Positions 27,756-37,241 are shown, numbered from the stretch's first letter. The stretch is 56,283 bases of DNA from Aurantimonas sp. 22II-16-19i (GCF_002088275.1 NZ_AQQS01000039.1:1-56283), one strand, 5' to 3'. Notes: generated by a model not told the origin, from the sequence alone. A program made the numbers and translations.

Positions 27756-30626
27756 ATGATCGAAAAGACCTACGACGCCGCCGCCATCGAGCCGCGCATC
27801 GCCGCCCGATGGGAGGACGCCGGTGCCTTCAGGGCCGGCGCTGGAGCGAAGGAGGGGGCCGAGCCCTATTCGATCGTCATCCCGCCGCCGAACGTCACCG
27901 GCTCGCTCCACATGGGGCACGCGCTCAACAACACGCTGCAGGACATCCTGATCCGCATCCAGCGCATGCGCGGCCGGAACGTCCTCTGGCAGCCGGGCCT
28001 CGACCACGCCGGCATCGCGACGCAGATGGTCGTCGAGCGGCAGATGGCGGCCAGCGGCGAGAACGTGACCCGCCGCGAACTCGGCCGCGACGCCTTCATC
28101 GAGCGGATCTGGGACTGGAAGGTGGAATCGGGCGGCACGATCCTCGGCCAGCTGCGCCGGCTCGGCGCCTCCTGCGACTGGTCGCGCGAGCGCTTCACCA
28201 TGGACGAGGGCCTGTCGAAGGCCGTTCGCCACGTCTTCGTCGAACTCTACCGCAAGGGCCTGATCTACAAGGACAAGCGGCTCGTCAACTGGGATCCGAA
28301 ATTCGAGACCGCGATCTCCGACCTCGAGGTGGAGAACCGCGAGATCGCCGGCCACATGTGGCACTTCAAGTATCCTCTCGCCGGCGGCGAGACCTATGAA
28401 TACGTGGAAAGGGACGCCGACGGCAACGAGATCCTGCGCGAGACGCGGGACTACATCTCCATCGCCACGACCCGGCCGGAGACGATGCTCGGCGACGGCG
28501 CCGTCGCCGTCCACCCGGACGACGAGCGCTACGCCCCGATCGTCGGCAAGCTCTGCGAGATCCCCGTCGGGCCGAAAGAGCACCGCCGGCTGATCCCGAT
28601 CGTCACCGACGAATATCCCGACATGACCTTCGGCTCCGGCGCGGTGAAGATCACCGGCGCCCACGACTTCAACGACTATTCTGTGGCCAGGCGCAACGGC
28701 ATTCCCTGCTACCGGCTGATGGACGAGAAGGCGGCGCTGCGCGCCGACGGCGACGCCTATGCCGAGGCGGCCGCCCGTGCCGCCGAGATCGTCGCGTCGG
28801 GCGAGACGCCGGATGCCTCCGTCGTCGACGACATCAACCTCGTGCCCGACGCGTATCGCGGCCTCGACCGCTTCGCCGCGCGCGAAAAGGTCGTCGCGGA
28901 GATCGACGCCGAAGGCCTGATGATCAAGGTCGAGGACAAGACGATCATGCAGCCCTTCGGGGACCGCTCTGGCGTCGTCATCGAGCCGATGCTCACCGAC
29001 CAGTGGTTCGCCGATGCCAAGACGCTCGCCGAGCCGGCGATCGCCTCGGTGCGCGAGGGACGCACGAAGTTCGTCCCCGAGAACTGGTCGAAGACCTATT
29101 ATCAGTGGATGGAGAACATCGAGCCCTGGTGCATCTCGCGCCAGCTCTGGTGGGGCCACCGGATCCCGGCATGGTACGGACCGGACGGCTCGATCTTCGT
29201 GGAAAAGAGCGAGGAGGAGGCGGTCGCCGCCGCGCTCTCGCACTACGTCATGAACGAGACGATCACCGACGAGGAAGCCCGCGAGATGGCCGCGGACCCG
29301 GAAAAGCGGGACGGTTTCCTGAAGCGCGACGAGGACGTTCTCGACACCTGGTTCTCCTCGGCGCTGTGGCCGTTCTCGACGCTTGGCTGGCCGGACGAGA
29401 CGAAGGAGCTTTCGACCTACTATCCGACCTCGGCGCTCGTCACCGGCTTCGACATCATCTTCTTCTGGGTCGCCCGGATGATGATGATGGGCCTCGAATT
29501 CATGGACAAGGAGCCGTTCGAGACGGTCTATGTCCATGCGCTGGTGCGCGACAAGACCGGCGCCAAGATGTCGAAGTCGAAGGGCAACGTCATCGATCCC
29601 CTCGACCTGATCGAGGAATACGGCGCCGACGCCCTGCGTTTCACGCTCGCCATCATGGCGGCGCAGGGCCGCGACGTGAAGCTCGATCCGCAGCGCATCG
29701 CCGGCTACCGCAACTTCGGCACCAAGCTGTGGAACGCCACGCGCTTTGCCGAGATGAACGGCGCGGTGCATGGCGCGGCTCTCGGCCCGCAGAACCTGAC
29801 GCTGCCGCTCAACCGCTGGATCGTCACGGAGCTCTCGCGCACCATCGCCGAGACGAACGAGGCGATCGCCGCCTATCGCTTCAACGATGCGGCCGGCGCC
29901 ATCTACCGCTTCGTCTGGAACCTCTTCTGCGACTGGTATCTGGAGCTTTCCAAGCCGACGCTCTCGGGCGAGGACAAGGCCGCGGCCGACGAGGTGCGCC
30001 ACGTCACCGGCTACGTGCTGGACCGGGTCTTCGCGCTGCTGCATCCGTTCATGCCCTTCATCACCGAGGAGCTGTGGCAGGTGACGGCGGGCGAGGGGAC
30101 GCGGGAGACGCTGCTCTGCCACACCGCCTGGCCGGCGGTCGACTTCTCCGATCCCGAGGCTGCCGGCGACATCAACTGGCTGGTCGCGCTGGTCTCGGAA
30201 ATCCGCTCCATCAGGGCCGAGATGAACGTGCCGCCGGGAGCGGAAGCCGCCCTCGTCGCCGTCGACCCGGATCCCGAGAGCGCCGCTCGGCTGAAGCGGC
30301 ACGACCTGCAGCTGCGCCGGCTGGCGCGGCTCGGCGACGTCTCCGTGGCCTCCGCCGCCCCGGCCCAGTCGGCCCAGGTGGTGGTCGCCGGCGCCAGCTT
30401 CGCGCTGCCGCTCGCCGGCATGATCGACGTCGCGGCGGAGCGCGCGCGGCTGACCAAGGCGCACAAGAAGGCCGAGGACGAGATCGGCCGGATCGACAAG
30501 AAGCTGTCCAACGAGCGCTTCGTCGCCAACGCGCCGGACGAGATCGTCGAGCAGGAGCGCGAAAAGCGCGAGGGCTACCGGCTGGAGGCGGAAAAACTCG
30601 GCGCCGCGCTGAAGAGCCTGGGGTGA
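27756..30626 (+). CDS. valS: Valine--tRNA ligase
   Basis: ValRS charges tRNA-Val and edits threonine. The 956-residue protein has the class I HIGH motif as HMGH within GSLHMGHALNNTL (about residues 48-60), the KMSKS motif in KMSKSKGNVIDPLD, and the editing domain with TTRPETMLGDGAVAVHPDD. The anticodon-binding region and a C-terminal coiled-coil arm (AHKKAEDEIGRIDKKL) complete it. Length and order are normal. Confidence 0.98.
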   Translation: MIEKTYDAAAIEPRIAARWEDAGAFRAGAGAKEGAEPYSIVIPPPNVTGSLHMGHALNNTLQDILIRIQRMRGRNVLWQPGLDHAGIATQMVVERQMAASGENVTRRELGRDAFIERIWDWKVESGGTILGQLRRLGASCDWSRERFTMDEGLSKAVRHVFVELYRKGLIYKDKRLVNWDPKFETAISDLEVENREIAGHMWHFKYPLAGGETYEYVERDADGNEILRETRDYISIATTRPETMLGDGAVAVHPDDERYAPIVGKLCEIPVGPKEHRRLIPIVTDEYPDMTFGSGAVKITGAHDFNDYSVARRNGIPCYRLMDEKAALRADGDAYAEAAARAAEIVASGETPDASVVDDINLVPDAYRGLDRFAAREKVVAEIDAEGLMIKVEDKTIMQPFGDRSGVVIEPMLTDQWFADAKTLAEPAIASVREGRTKFVPENWSKTYYQWMENIEPWCISRQLWWGHRIPAWYGPDGSIFVEKSEEEAVAAALSHYVMNETITDEEAREMAADPEKRDGFLKRDEDVLDTWFSSALWPFSTLGWPDETKELSTYYPTSALVTGFDIIFFWVARMMMMGLEFMDKEPFETVYVHALVRDKTGAKMSKSKGNVIDPLDLIEEYGADALRFTLAIMAAQGRDVKLDPQRIAGYRNFGTKLWNATRFAEMNGAVHGAALGPQNLTLPLNRWIVTELSRTIAETNEAIAAYRFNDAAGAIYRFVWNLFCDWYLELSKPTLSGEDKAAADEVRHVTGYVLDRVFALLHPFMPFITEELWQVTAGEGTRETLLCHTAWPAVDFSDPEAAGDINWLVALVSEIRSIRAEMNVPPGAEAALVAVDPDPESAARLKRHDLQLRRLARLGDVSVASAAPAQSAQVVVAGASFALPLAGMIDVAAERARLTKAHKKAEDEIGRIDKKLSNERFVANAPDEIVEQEREKREGYRLEAEKLGAALKSLG

Positions 30627-30706
30627 GGTTAAGGTGAGCCGGGGCAGTCTGCGGCAGGTGTAACAGTCACCCGCCGCTGGCGAAGAGGTTCGTGTGTTCG
30701 GGCGAT

Positions 30707-30910
30707 GCACCCCCCTCTGCGCTTCGGGCATCTCCCCCTCAAGGGGGGAGATCGCCTGGCGGGAGCGTCGACGTCGGGCGGCGGTCCGTCGCCGGCGCAT
30801 CCAAGCGGCGGGGCCTGGAATGGGCGCCGCGATCGATGATTGGCTGATCTCCCCCCTTTGTGGGGGAGATGCCCGCCCTTCGACATACTCAGGAGGGCAG
30901 AGGGAGGTGC
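30707..30910. repeat. Rhizobial intergenic mobile repeat (RIME-like element) with terminal inverted repeats
   Basis: A 204-bp element fills most of the 352-bp gap between valS and ccdA. Its ends are GCACCCCCCTCTGC (30707-30720) and GCAGAGGGAGGTGC (30897-30910), 13 of 14 bases complementary. Inside, a second inverted pair of about 29 bp (30725-30753 and 30846-30875) is nearly perfect, and each arm is itself a hairpin (ATCTCCCCC...GGGGGAGAT). From memory this layout resembles RIME-type repeats in Mesorhizobium and relatives. It encodes no protein and probably moved in trans or is a relic. Confidence 0.75.
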
Positions 30911-30978
30911 CTCGGCGCTGCCCTGGGCCAGTAACCGCGATGCCAGCAAGGCTGGACGATCGAAAGAAGGCGCAGAAC

Positions 30979-31719
30979 TTGGTCGCAGATCTTTCCTATC
31001 CGACGGCGGTGCTGGGCGGGGCGCTCTCCTTCCTGTCGCCCTGCGTCCTGCCGCTCGTCCCGCCTTATCTCTGCTACATGGCGGGGGTTTCGGCCGACGA
31101 CCTGAAGTCCGGACCGGCCGTCGCCACGACGGGCTATGCCCGCCTGATCGGCTCCTCGGTGATCTTCGTTCTCGGCTTTTCCACGGTCTTCGTGGCGCTC
31201 GGTGCGGGCGCCAGTTCGATCGGGCTGTTCCTGCGTCAGAATCTCGACTGGCTCGGGATGGTGGCCGGCATCGCCATCATCGTCATGGGGCTGAACTTCC
31301 TCGGCGTCTTCAAGCTGTCGTTCCTGTCCCGCGAGGCGCGGATGCAGGCACCGGACCGGCCGAGGAGCCTCCTCGGCGCCTATCTGATGGGGCTCGCCTT
31401 CGCCTTCGGCTGGACGCCCTGCATCGGTCCCGTCCTCGGCGCCATTCTCGGCCTTGCCGGGGCCAGCGGCACCGTCGGGGAAGGCGCCGTCATGCTGGCC
31501 TTCTATTCGGCCGGCCTCGGCATCCCCTTCATCCTCGCCGCGGCCTTTTCCGGCGCCTTCCTGCGCTGGCTGAGCGGCTTTCGCAGGCATCTCGGCACGG
31601 TCGAGAAAGCCATGGGCGGGCTCCTCGTCGTCACCGGCGTCCTGTTCCTGACCGGCGGCATGCAGGACATGTCGTTCTGGCTGCTCGAGACCTTCCCGGC
31701 GCTCCAGACCATCGGATGA
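30979..31719 (+). CDS. ccdA: Cytochrome c biogenesis protein CcdA (DsbD-like thiol transporter)
   Basis: CcdA moves reducing equivalents across the inner membrane to keep apocytochrome c cysteines reduced. I choose TTG at 30979 because AAGAAGG lies 8 bp before it and the product (246 residues, starting VADLSYPTAVLGGALSFLSP) has the usual CcdA length. An ATG at 30940 would add 13 residues. Six membrane segments are predicted. The redox cysteines are in SPCVLPLVPPYLCYMAG and GWTPCIGPVLGAIL. The upstream frame runs through the mobile repeat and is not coding. Confidence 0.92.
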   Translation: MVADLSYPTAVLGGALSFLSPCVLPLVPPYLCYMAGVSADDLKSGPAVATTGYARLIGSSVIFVLGFSTVFVALGAGASSIGLFLRQNLDWLGMVAGIAIIVMGLNFLGVFKLSFLSREARMQAPDRPRSLLGAYLMGLAFAFGWTPCIGPVLGAILGLAGASGTVGEGAVMLAFYSAGLGIPFILAAAFSGAFLRWLSGFRRHLGTVEKAMGGLLVVTGVLFLTGGMQDMSFWLLETFPALQTIG

Positions 31720-31806
31720 ACCATAACGCGCGGGTCTGGTCGCGTTTCGGCCCGATTTCGTGCTAAGCGGCTCGCTCCTGGTTCATCGAAGTGTTCAGAG
31801 GCATTC

Positions 31807-33312
31807 ATGGCGAGACGCTGCCTGTCGATCATCCTGGCTGCGGGCGAGGGCACGCGGATGAAGTCCGCCCGCGTCAAGGTCCTGCACGAGGTGGCGGGGC
31901 TCGCCATGGTCCGCCACGTCGTCGCGGCGGCGGGCCGGGCGGGCTCTGATCGCGTCGCCGTCGTCTCCGGCCGTGACAGCGACGCCGTCGTCGCGGCCGT
32001 CCGAAAGGACCGCGACGATGCCGAGCACTTCGTCCAGGAAGAGCGCCTCGGTACCGCCCATGCGGTCCTTGCGGCGCGCCCGGCGATCGAGGCCGGCGCC
32101 GACGACATCCTCGTCCTCTTCGCCGACACGCCGCTGATCCGCGCCGAGACGCTCGCCCGGGCCCGCGCCTCGCTGATCGCCGGCACCGACATCTGCGTCA
32201 TCGGCTTCCGGCCGGAGAACCCCTCGGGCTACGGCCGGCTTCTGGAACGCGACGGCGAGCTCCTGGCGATCCGCGAGGACAAGGATGCGAGCGAGGCCGA
32301 GAAGGCCATCGACTTCTGCAATGCCGGCGTCATGGCGCTGGCCGGCGACAAGGCCCTGGCGCTCCTCGACGCCATCGGCAACGCCAATGCCAAGGGCGAG
32401 TACTACCTGACCGACGCCGTCGAGATCGCCCGGCGCGAGGGCCTGAAGGTCCGCGCCATCGAGGCCGAGGCCTTCGAGGTCGCCGGCGTCAACAACCGCG
32501 CCGAACTCGCCGCCGTCGAGGCGACGTGGCAGTCCCTGCGGCGGCGCCGGGCGATGATCGAGGAGGGCGTCACGCTGATCGACCCGGCCTCGGTGACCTT
32601 TTCCCACGACACGGTGCTGGCACGGGACGTGACGATCGAGCCCAACGTCGTCTTCGGCGAGGGCGTCACGGTGGGCGAGGGCGCGGTGATCCATGCCTTC
32701 TCGCATCTGGCGGGGGCGACCGTCGCGCCGGGCGTCTCGGTCGGCCCCTTCGCCCGGCTGCGCGAGGGCTCCAACCTTGCCGCCGGCTCGAAGGTCGGCA
32801 ATTTCTGCGAGGTGAAGAATGCCACCCTCGGCGAGGGCGCCAAGATCAATCACCTCAGCTATGTCGGCGATGCCGAGATCGGCGCGCGCACCAATATCGG
32901 CGCCGGCACCATCACCTGCAACTATGACGGCGCCCTCAAGCATCGCACCGTTATCGGCGCCGACGCCTTCATCGGCTCCGACACCGCCCTGGTCGCGCCG
33001 GTCAGCATCGGCGACAACGCCTATGTCGGGACCGGCAGCGTCATCACCGACGACGTGCCGGCGGGCGCCCTCGCCATCGCCCGCGAGCGCCAGGTGAACA
33101 AGGAAGGCCGCGGCCTTGCCATCGCCGAACGCAACCGGGCCGCCAAGGCGCGCAAGGGCGGCGCCGGAGCGGCACCGGAGGCGGCCACGGCCGAAGCCGG
33201 GCCCGCTGCCGAACCTGCCGCAGAACCGGAAGCCAAGCCGGACGCCAAGCCGGAAGCCAGGTCTGGCGACAACGCCGGGAAACCCGCGGCGGCGGCGAAG
33301 AAACGATCGTGA
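31807..33312 (+). CDS. glmU: Bifunctional GlmU: UDP-GlcNAc pyrophosphorylase / glucosamine-1-phosphate acetyltransferase
   Basis: GlmU makes UDP-GlcNAc for peptidoglycan and lipid A. The N-terminal pyrophosphorylase domain has [18 protein letters not shown]. The C-terminal left-handed beta helix has [20 protein letters not shown] and [11 protein letters not shown]. At 501 residues it is about 45 longer than usual: the last 50 or so are an Ala/Pro/Glu/Lys-rich tail ([18 protein letters not shown]) with no known role. It is 131 bp before glmS, with which it forms a pathway unit. Confidence 0.97.
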   Translation: MARRCLSIILAAGEGTRMKSARVKVLHEVAGLAMVRHVVAAAGRAGSDRVAVVSGRDSDAVVAAVRKDRDDAEHFVQEERLGTAHAVLAARPAIEAGADDILVLFADTPLIRAETLARARASLIAGTDICVIGFRPENPSGYGRLLERDGELLAIREDKDASEAEKAIDFCNAGVMALAGDKALALLDAIGNANAKGEYYLTDAVEIARREGLKVRAIEAEAFEVAGVNNRAELAAVEATWQSLRRRRAMIEEGVTLIDPASVTFSHDTVLARDVTIEPNVVFGEGVTVGEGAVIHAFSHLAGATVAPGVSVGPFARLREGSNLAAGSKVGNFCEVKNATLGEGAKINHLSYVGDAEIGARTNIGAGTITCNYDGALKHRTVIGADAFIGSDTALVAPVSIGDNAYVGTGSVITDDVPAGALAIARERQVNKEGRGLAIAERNRAAKARKGGAGAAPEAATAEAGPAAEPAAEPEAKPDAKPEARSGDNAGKPAAAAKKRS

Positions 33313-33443
33313 CGACGCGTCATCAATCGTTATTCCGCTTCGCCGGCGGCATGAGCTAAGAGCGACCTGTCCGAAGCCGGAGCGGCGACCGGCACGTCTT
33401 CATCGCGGCCGCAACCTGCGACCGAGCCAACGGGGGTCCCTTC

Positions 33444-35270
33444 ATGTGCGGAATCATCGGCATCATCAGCCGCGAACCGGTGGCCGAGCGGCTGGTCGAT
33501 GCCTTGAAGCGGCTGGAATATCGCGGCTATGATTCCGCCGGCGTCGCCACCATCGAAGAGGGGCGGCTGACCCGGCTTCGCGCCGAAGGCAAGCTCGTCA
33601 ACCTCCACAGGAAGCTGGTCGCCGAGCCCCGCTCCGGCACCACCGGCATCGGCCATACCCGCTGGGCGACCCACGGCGCGCCGACGGAAGCCAACGCCCA
33701 CCCGCATTTCGCCGGCGGCATCGGCGTCGTCCACAACGGCATCATCGAGAACTTCGCCGAGATCAAGCGCGAGCTCGTCGCCGAAGGCATCGTCTTCCAC
33801 ACTCAGACCGACACCGAGGTTGTCGTCCAGCTGCTCGCCAGGCTGCGCCAGGAGGGTCTCTCCCACCGCCACGCCATGCAGGCGATGCTGGCCCGCGTGG
33901 CCGGCGCCTATGCGCTGGCGGTGATCTTCGAGGATCTGCCCGGGACCATCATGGGCGCGCGCAACGGCCCGCCGCTGGCGATCGGGGCGGGCGAGGGCGA
34001 GATGTTCCTCGGCTCCGACGCCATCGCGCTGTCGCCTTTCACCGACGAGGTCCGCTATCTCGAGGACGGCGACTGGGTGGTCCTGACCGGCGACGACGCC
34101 GAGATCATGGACGCCGAGGGCCGGCTGGTGGAGCGCCCGATCGTCCGCTCGACCGGCAAGGCGCATTACGTCGACAAGGGCAACTACCGCCACTTCATGC
34201 AGAAGGAGATCTACGAGCAGCCGGAGGTCCTCTCCCACACGCTCGGCGCCTTCGTCGACATGACGAGCGGTCGGACGCGCCTTCCCGCAGGTCAGGCGCT
34301 GGATTTTTCGGCGGTGCGGCGGATCGCTTTGTCGGCTTGCGGCACCGGCTACTATGCGGCGCTGGTTGGCCGCTATTACTTCGAGCGTTACGCCCGGATC
34401 CCCTGCGACCTCGATGTCGCATCCGAATTCCGCTACCGCGAGAGCCCGCTCGGCGACGTCGACCTGGCGATCTTCGTCTCCCAGTCCGGCGAGACCGCCG
34501 ACACCCTCGCGTCCCTCCGCTACGCCAAGAGCCAGGGCCTGACGACCGCCGTCATCGTCAACGTCGAGGGCTCGACCATGGCGCGGGAGGCCGATTTCGT
34601 CCTGCCGACCCTGGCCGGGCCGGAGATCGGCGTCGCCTCGACCAAGGCCTTCACCTGCCAGCTGATGGCGCTGGCGGCGCTCGCCATCCGCGCCGGCGTC
34701 GATCGCGGTGTGATCGGCGGCGAGGAGGAGCTGGAGCTGACGCGCGTCCTCGCCGAGGCACCGCGGCTGGCCAAGGAGGCGATCCATACAGAGGCGCGCA
34801 TCGAGGCGCTGGCGCGGGAGATGGCGACCAAGCGCCACGCGCTCTTCCTCGGCCGCGGCTTCTCCTTCCCCCTGGCCATGGAAGGCGCGCTGAAGCTGAA
34901 GGAAATCAGCTACATCCACGCCGAAGGCTATGCCGCCGGCGAATTGAAGCACGGACCGATCGCGCTGATCGACGAGACCATGCCCGTCGTCGTCGTCGCG
35001 CCGCATGACCGCAGCTTCGAGAAGACCATCTCCAATGTCCAGGAAGTCGCCGCGAGAGGCGGCGAGATCGTGCTCCTGACCGACGCGGATGGCGCCGCCA
35101 ACGGTCCGGTCGACCCGGCCCGGTGCATCGTCCTGCCGAAGATGGCGGAGATCCTGACGCCGATCGTCTACGCCATCCCGCTGCAGCTGCTCGCCTACCA
35201 TACGGCCATCCAGATGGGCACCGACGTCGACCAGCCGCGCAATCTGGCGAAATCCGTGACCGTCGAGTGA
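33444..35270 (+). CDS. glmS: Glutamine--fructose-6-phosphate aminotransferase (isomerising)
   Basis: GlmS makes glucosamine-6-phosphate from fructose-6-phosphate and glutamine, the first step of the route GlmU completes. The 608 residues show the N-terminal nucleophile glutaminase (MCGIIGIISREPVAERL, Cys2; HTRWATHG). Two SIS sugar-isomerase domains follow, with LSACGTGYYAALVG and SQSGETADTL. The C-terminal end DQPRNLAKSVTVE is the family end. No glmS ribozyme was recognised upstream, as expected outside Firmicutes. Confidence 0.98.
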   Translation: MCGIIGIISREPVAERLVDALKRLEYRGYDSAGVATIEEGRLTRLRAEGKLVNLHRKLVAEPRSGTTGIGHTRWATHGAPTEANAHPHFAGGIGVVHNGIIENFAEIKRELVAEGIVFHTQTDTEVVVQLLARLRQEGLSHRHAMQAMLARVAGAYALAVIFEDLPGTIMGARNGPPLAIGAGEGEMFLGSDAIALSPFTDEVRYLEDGDWVVLTGDDAEIMDAEGRLVERPIVRSTGKAHYVDKGNYRHFMQKEIYEQPEVLSHTLGAFVDMTSGRTRLPAGQALDFSAVRRIALSACGTGYYAALVGRYYFERYARIPCDLDVASEFRYRESPLGDVDLAIFVSQSGETADTLASLRYAKSQGLTTAVIVNVEGSTMAREADFVLPTLAGPEIGVASTKAFTCQLMALAALAIRAGVDRGVIGGEEELELTRVLAEAPRLAKEAIHTEARIEALAREMATKRHALFLGRGFSFPLAMEGALKLKEISYIHAEGYAAGELKHGPIALIDETMPVVVVAPHDRSFEKTISNVQEVAARGGEIVLLTDADGAANGPVDPARCIVLPKMAEILTPIVYAIPLQLLAYHTAIQMGTDVDQPRNLAKSVTVE

Positions 35271-35310
35271 TACCGGTGGCCGGGGACATCGGCTCCCGGG
35301 CCACCGGTAT
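35270..35310 (+). terminator. Stem-loop after glmS, with two further inverted repeats downstream
   Basis: ATACCGGTGGCC (35270-35281) pairs perfectly with GGCCACCGGTAT (35299-35310), beginning in the glmS stop codon. A second stem, GACCGGTG (35329-35336) with CACCGGTC (35346-35353), shares the ACCGGT core. A third, GCGAATG (35406-35412) with CATTCGC (35421-35427), follows. The first is a likely terminator. The rest of the 248-bp gap before the DUF502 gene has no other feature I can see. Confidence 0.55.
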
Positions 35311-35518
35311 CCGGCCCGTGCGGCGCTTGACCGGTGACCCCCTGCCACCGGTCGACGACCGGGACCGAAGGTACAATCGTCATCGACGTCGCGTTATGCT
35401 GCATTGCGAATGACGCCTTGCATTCGCCTGTCGGCGGAACGATGCTCGGCTTGACGGATTCCTGCGCGGTGACTTCGCCCCCGTCCGGTTGGCGACGCCG
35501 AAAGGTGAGCAAAAAAGC

Positions 35519-36214
35519 ATGATGCGGCTCAGAAACTACTTCCTGACCGGGTTCATCGTCTGCGCACCGCTGGCGATCACGGCCTGGATCACCTGGTCCT
35601 TCATGGGCTGGGCGGACAGCTGGGTGAAGCCCTATGTCCCGGCGCGCTACTGGCCGGATGCCTACCTGCCCTTCGCCATTCCCGGCTTCGGCCTGATCGT
35701 CGCTCTGATCCTGATCACCCTGATCGGCTTCCTGACGGCGAACATCATCGGCCGCACCATCATCGGCTGGGGCGAGCGGCTCTTGTCGCGCACCCCGCTG
35801 GTGCGCACGGTCTACACGGCGCTGAAGCAGATCTTCGAGACGGTCCTCGCCGACCGCTCGGCCTCCTTCAAGACGGCCGCCCTGATGGAATATCCGCGCA
35901 AGGGCGTCTGGTGCGTGGTGCTGGTGGCGACCGATGCGCGGGGCGAGATCGCCCGGGTGCTGGCCGACGAGTCCGACGAGATGACCGCGGTGTTCCTGCC
36001 ACCGACGCCGAACCCGACCTCCGGCTTCCTGCTCTTCGTGCCACGCGCCGAATTGCGCATCCTCGACATGAGCATCGAGAACGCGCTGAAGCTCGTCGTC
36101 TCCTCCGGCCTCGTCTCGCCGGACGATCCGTCCGCCAAGGTCTCGATCGACCAGGCCGCGAAGATCATCTCCGCGCGGCAGAGCCGGGAGCGGGAGCGCG
36201 AACCGGCGGAATGA
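35519..36214 (+). CDS. DUF502 family inner membrane protein
   Basis: The ATG at 35519 has AAGGTGAG upstream and gives 231 residues (MMRLRNYFLTGFIVCAPLAI). Two membrane segments are visible, about residues 10-30 and 58-80 (LIVALILITLIGFLTANIIG). The conserved block GERLLSRTPLVRTVYTALKQ and FLPPTPNPTSGFLLFVPR mark the family. The function is not known; the family includes the plant COV proteins. It stands between glmS and a short repeat array. Confidence 0.85.
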   Translation: MMRLRNYFLTGFIVCAPLAITAWITWSFMGWADSWVKPYVPARYWPDAYLPFAIPGFGLIVALILITLIGFLTANIIGRTIIGWGERLLSRTPLVRTVYTALKQIFETVLADRSASFKTAALMEYPRKGVWCVVLVATDARGEIARVLADESDEMTAVFLPPTPNPTSGFLLFVPRAELRILDMSIENALKLVVSSGLVSPDDPSAKVSIDQAAKIISARQSREREREPAE

Positions 36215-36247
36215 AGGCGGGGCAGTCCACGACCGCGCCCGACTTTC

Positions 36248-36301
36248 CATCCATCACTCCCGGCGCATCCTTCACTCTCGGCCCATCCTTCACTCTCGGC
36301 A
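36248..36301. repeat. 18-bp tandem repeat, three units
   Basis: Units at 36248-36265, 36266-36283 and 36284-36301. The second and third are CATCCTTCACTCTCGGC followed by C or A (17 of 18 identical). The first is a degenerate copy. It lies in the 130-bp gap between the convergent DUF502 and DUF3072 genes. It is probably a product of slippage. Confidence 0.75.
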
Positions 36302-36344
36302 TGACGCCGGGCTGTGTTCGTCTGCGTCGCCGTAGCCTCCCGGC

Positions 36345-36572
36345 TCAGCTTTCGCCGCCGCCGACCCGCTTGCTCTCGCCCTGCAGCAGGTCGATCAGCT
36401 TCGAGGCGTCGGCCTTGTTGAGGCTCTCGTCGAACGGATGGCCGGTCTCCTCGCACAGCGTCTTGAGGTAGGAGGCCTGCGCGCCGGTCATCGGCTCGCC
36501 GCCGGTGGTCCAGTCGGACGGGTCCTTCTCGGTGTTCGACCGGGTATCGGTCTTGGCGTCGACCTGGCTCAT
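36345..36572 (-). CDS. DUF3072 domain protein
   Basis: I choose the ATG at 36572 (MSQVDAKTDTRSNTEKDPSD), with GGAG 7 bp upstream; an adjacent ATG at 36575 is possible. The 75-residue soluble protein has the DUF3072 core DWTTGGEPMTGAQASYLKTL and PFDESLNKADASKLIDLLQ. The function is unknown. The C-terminal half resembles a short helical SAP-like segment, which is only a guess. The 231-bp gap to the next gene shows no further feature. Confidence 0.8.
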   Translation of the reverse strand: MSQVDAKTDTRSNTEKDPSDWTTGGEPMTGAQASYLKTLCEETGHPFDESLNKADASKLIDLLQGESKRVGGGES

Positions 36573-36803
36573 CATGCATCTCCGAAACGGTTGATCGTTC
36601 CCGAAATGTTCCACGAGCCGGATTGGTTCCGCGAAGCAGGCGGCGGGATGGTCCGGGATCATCGCGGTGTCCGGAGCGCGCCTGCGGCCGCCGATCCGGC
36701 GTCTCGCCACCCAACCCTGCCGCTGTCCGGCGGTGCGGCACTGCCGCTTCGCCATCCGCGGGGAACGCCCTGGAGAGCCCCACCGGCGACCTCAAGCTCG
36801 GCC

Positions 36804-37241
36804 TCAGCTCTTCATCGCCGCGTCCGGATCGATGCCGCCCATCTCGCAGATCCGGCGGAACTCCGCGTCCTTCACCGGCTGGACCGACAGGCGGGAATTG
36901 TTGACCAGCACCATGTCCTTCAGGTCCGCCTCGCCCTTGATCCGGTCGAGCGACACCGGCGTCGTCACGTCCATCACCGCCTTGATGTCGACGCACTCCC
37001 ACTTGGGATCGTCGGCGGAGGAATCCGGGTGGATCTCCCTCACCACCTCGACGATGCCGACCACCTCCTTGCCCTCGTTGGAGTGGTAGAAGAAGCCGCG
37101 GTCGCCGGTCTTCATCTCGCGCATGAAATTGCGCGCCTGATAGTTCCGGACGCCAGTCCACTCCTCGCCGGCCTCGCCCTTCGCCTTCTGCTGGTCCCAG
37201 GACCAGGTGGCGGGCTCGGACTTGTACAGCCAGTAGCGCAT
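36804..37241 (-). CDS. EVE domain protein
   Basis: The EVE domain is related to PUA and YTH folds and is thought to bind modified bases in nucleic acid. The 145-residue protein starts MRYWLYKSEPATWSWDQQKA, which is the family opening. It has GVRNYQARNFMREMKTGDRG and FYHSNEGKEVVGIVEVVREI, with conserved aromatic residues for base recognition. It starts 1 bp after the yciI-like gene stop, so the two are probably cotranscribed. Confidence 0.92.
   Translation of the reverse strand: MRYWLYKSEPATWSWDQQKAKGEAGEEWTGVRNYQARNFMREMKTGDRGFFYHSNEGKEVVGIVEVVREIHPDSSADDPKWECVDIKAVMDVTTPVSLDRIKGEADLKDMVLVNNSRLSVQPVKDAEFRRICEMGGIDPDAAMKS

Noticed and set aside
27156-30800. A 1214-codon open frame on the minus strand
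   Set aside because: It is antisense to the well-supported valS and popZ genes and has no recognisable domain.
33313-33443. glmS ribozyme
   Set aside because: The self-cleaving ribozyme is known from Firmicutes and relatives, and none of its conserved core is seen here.
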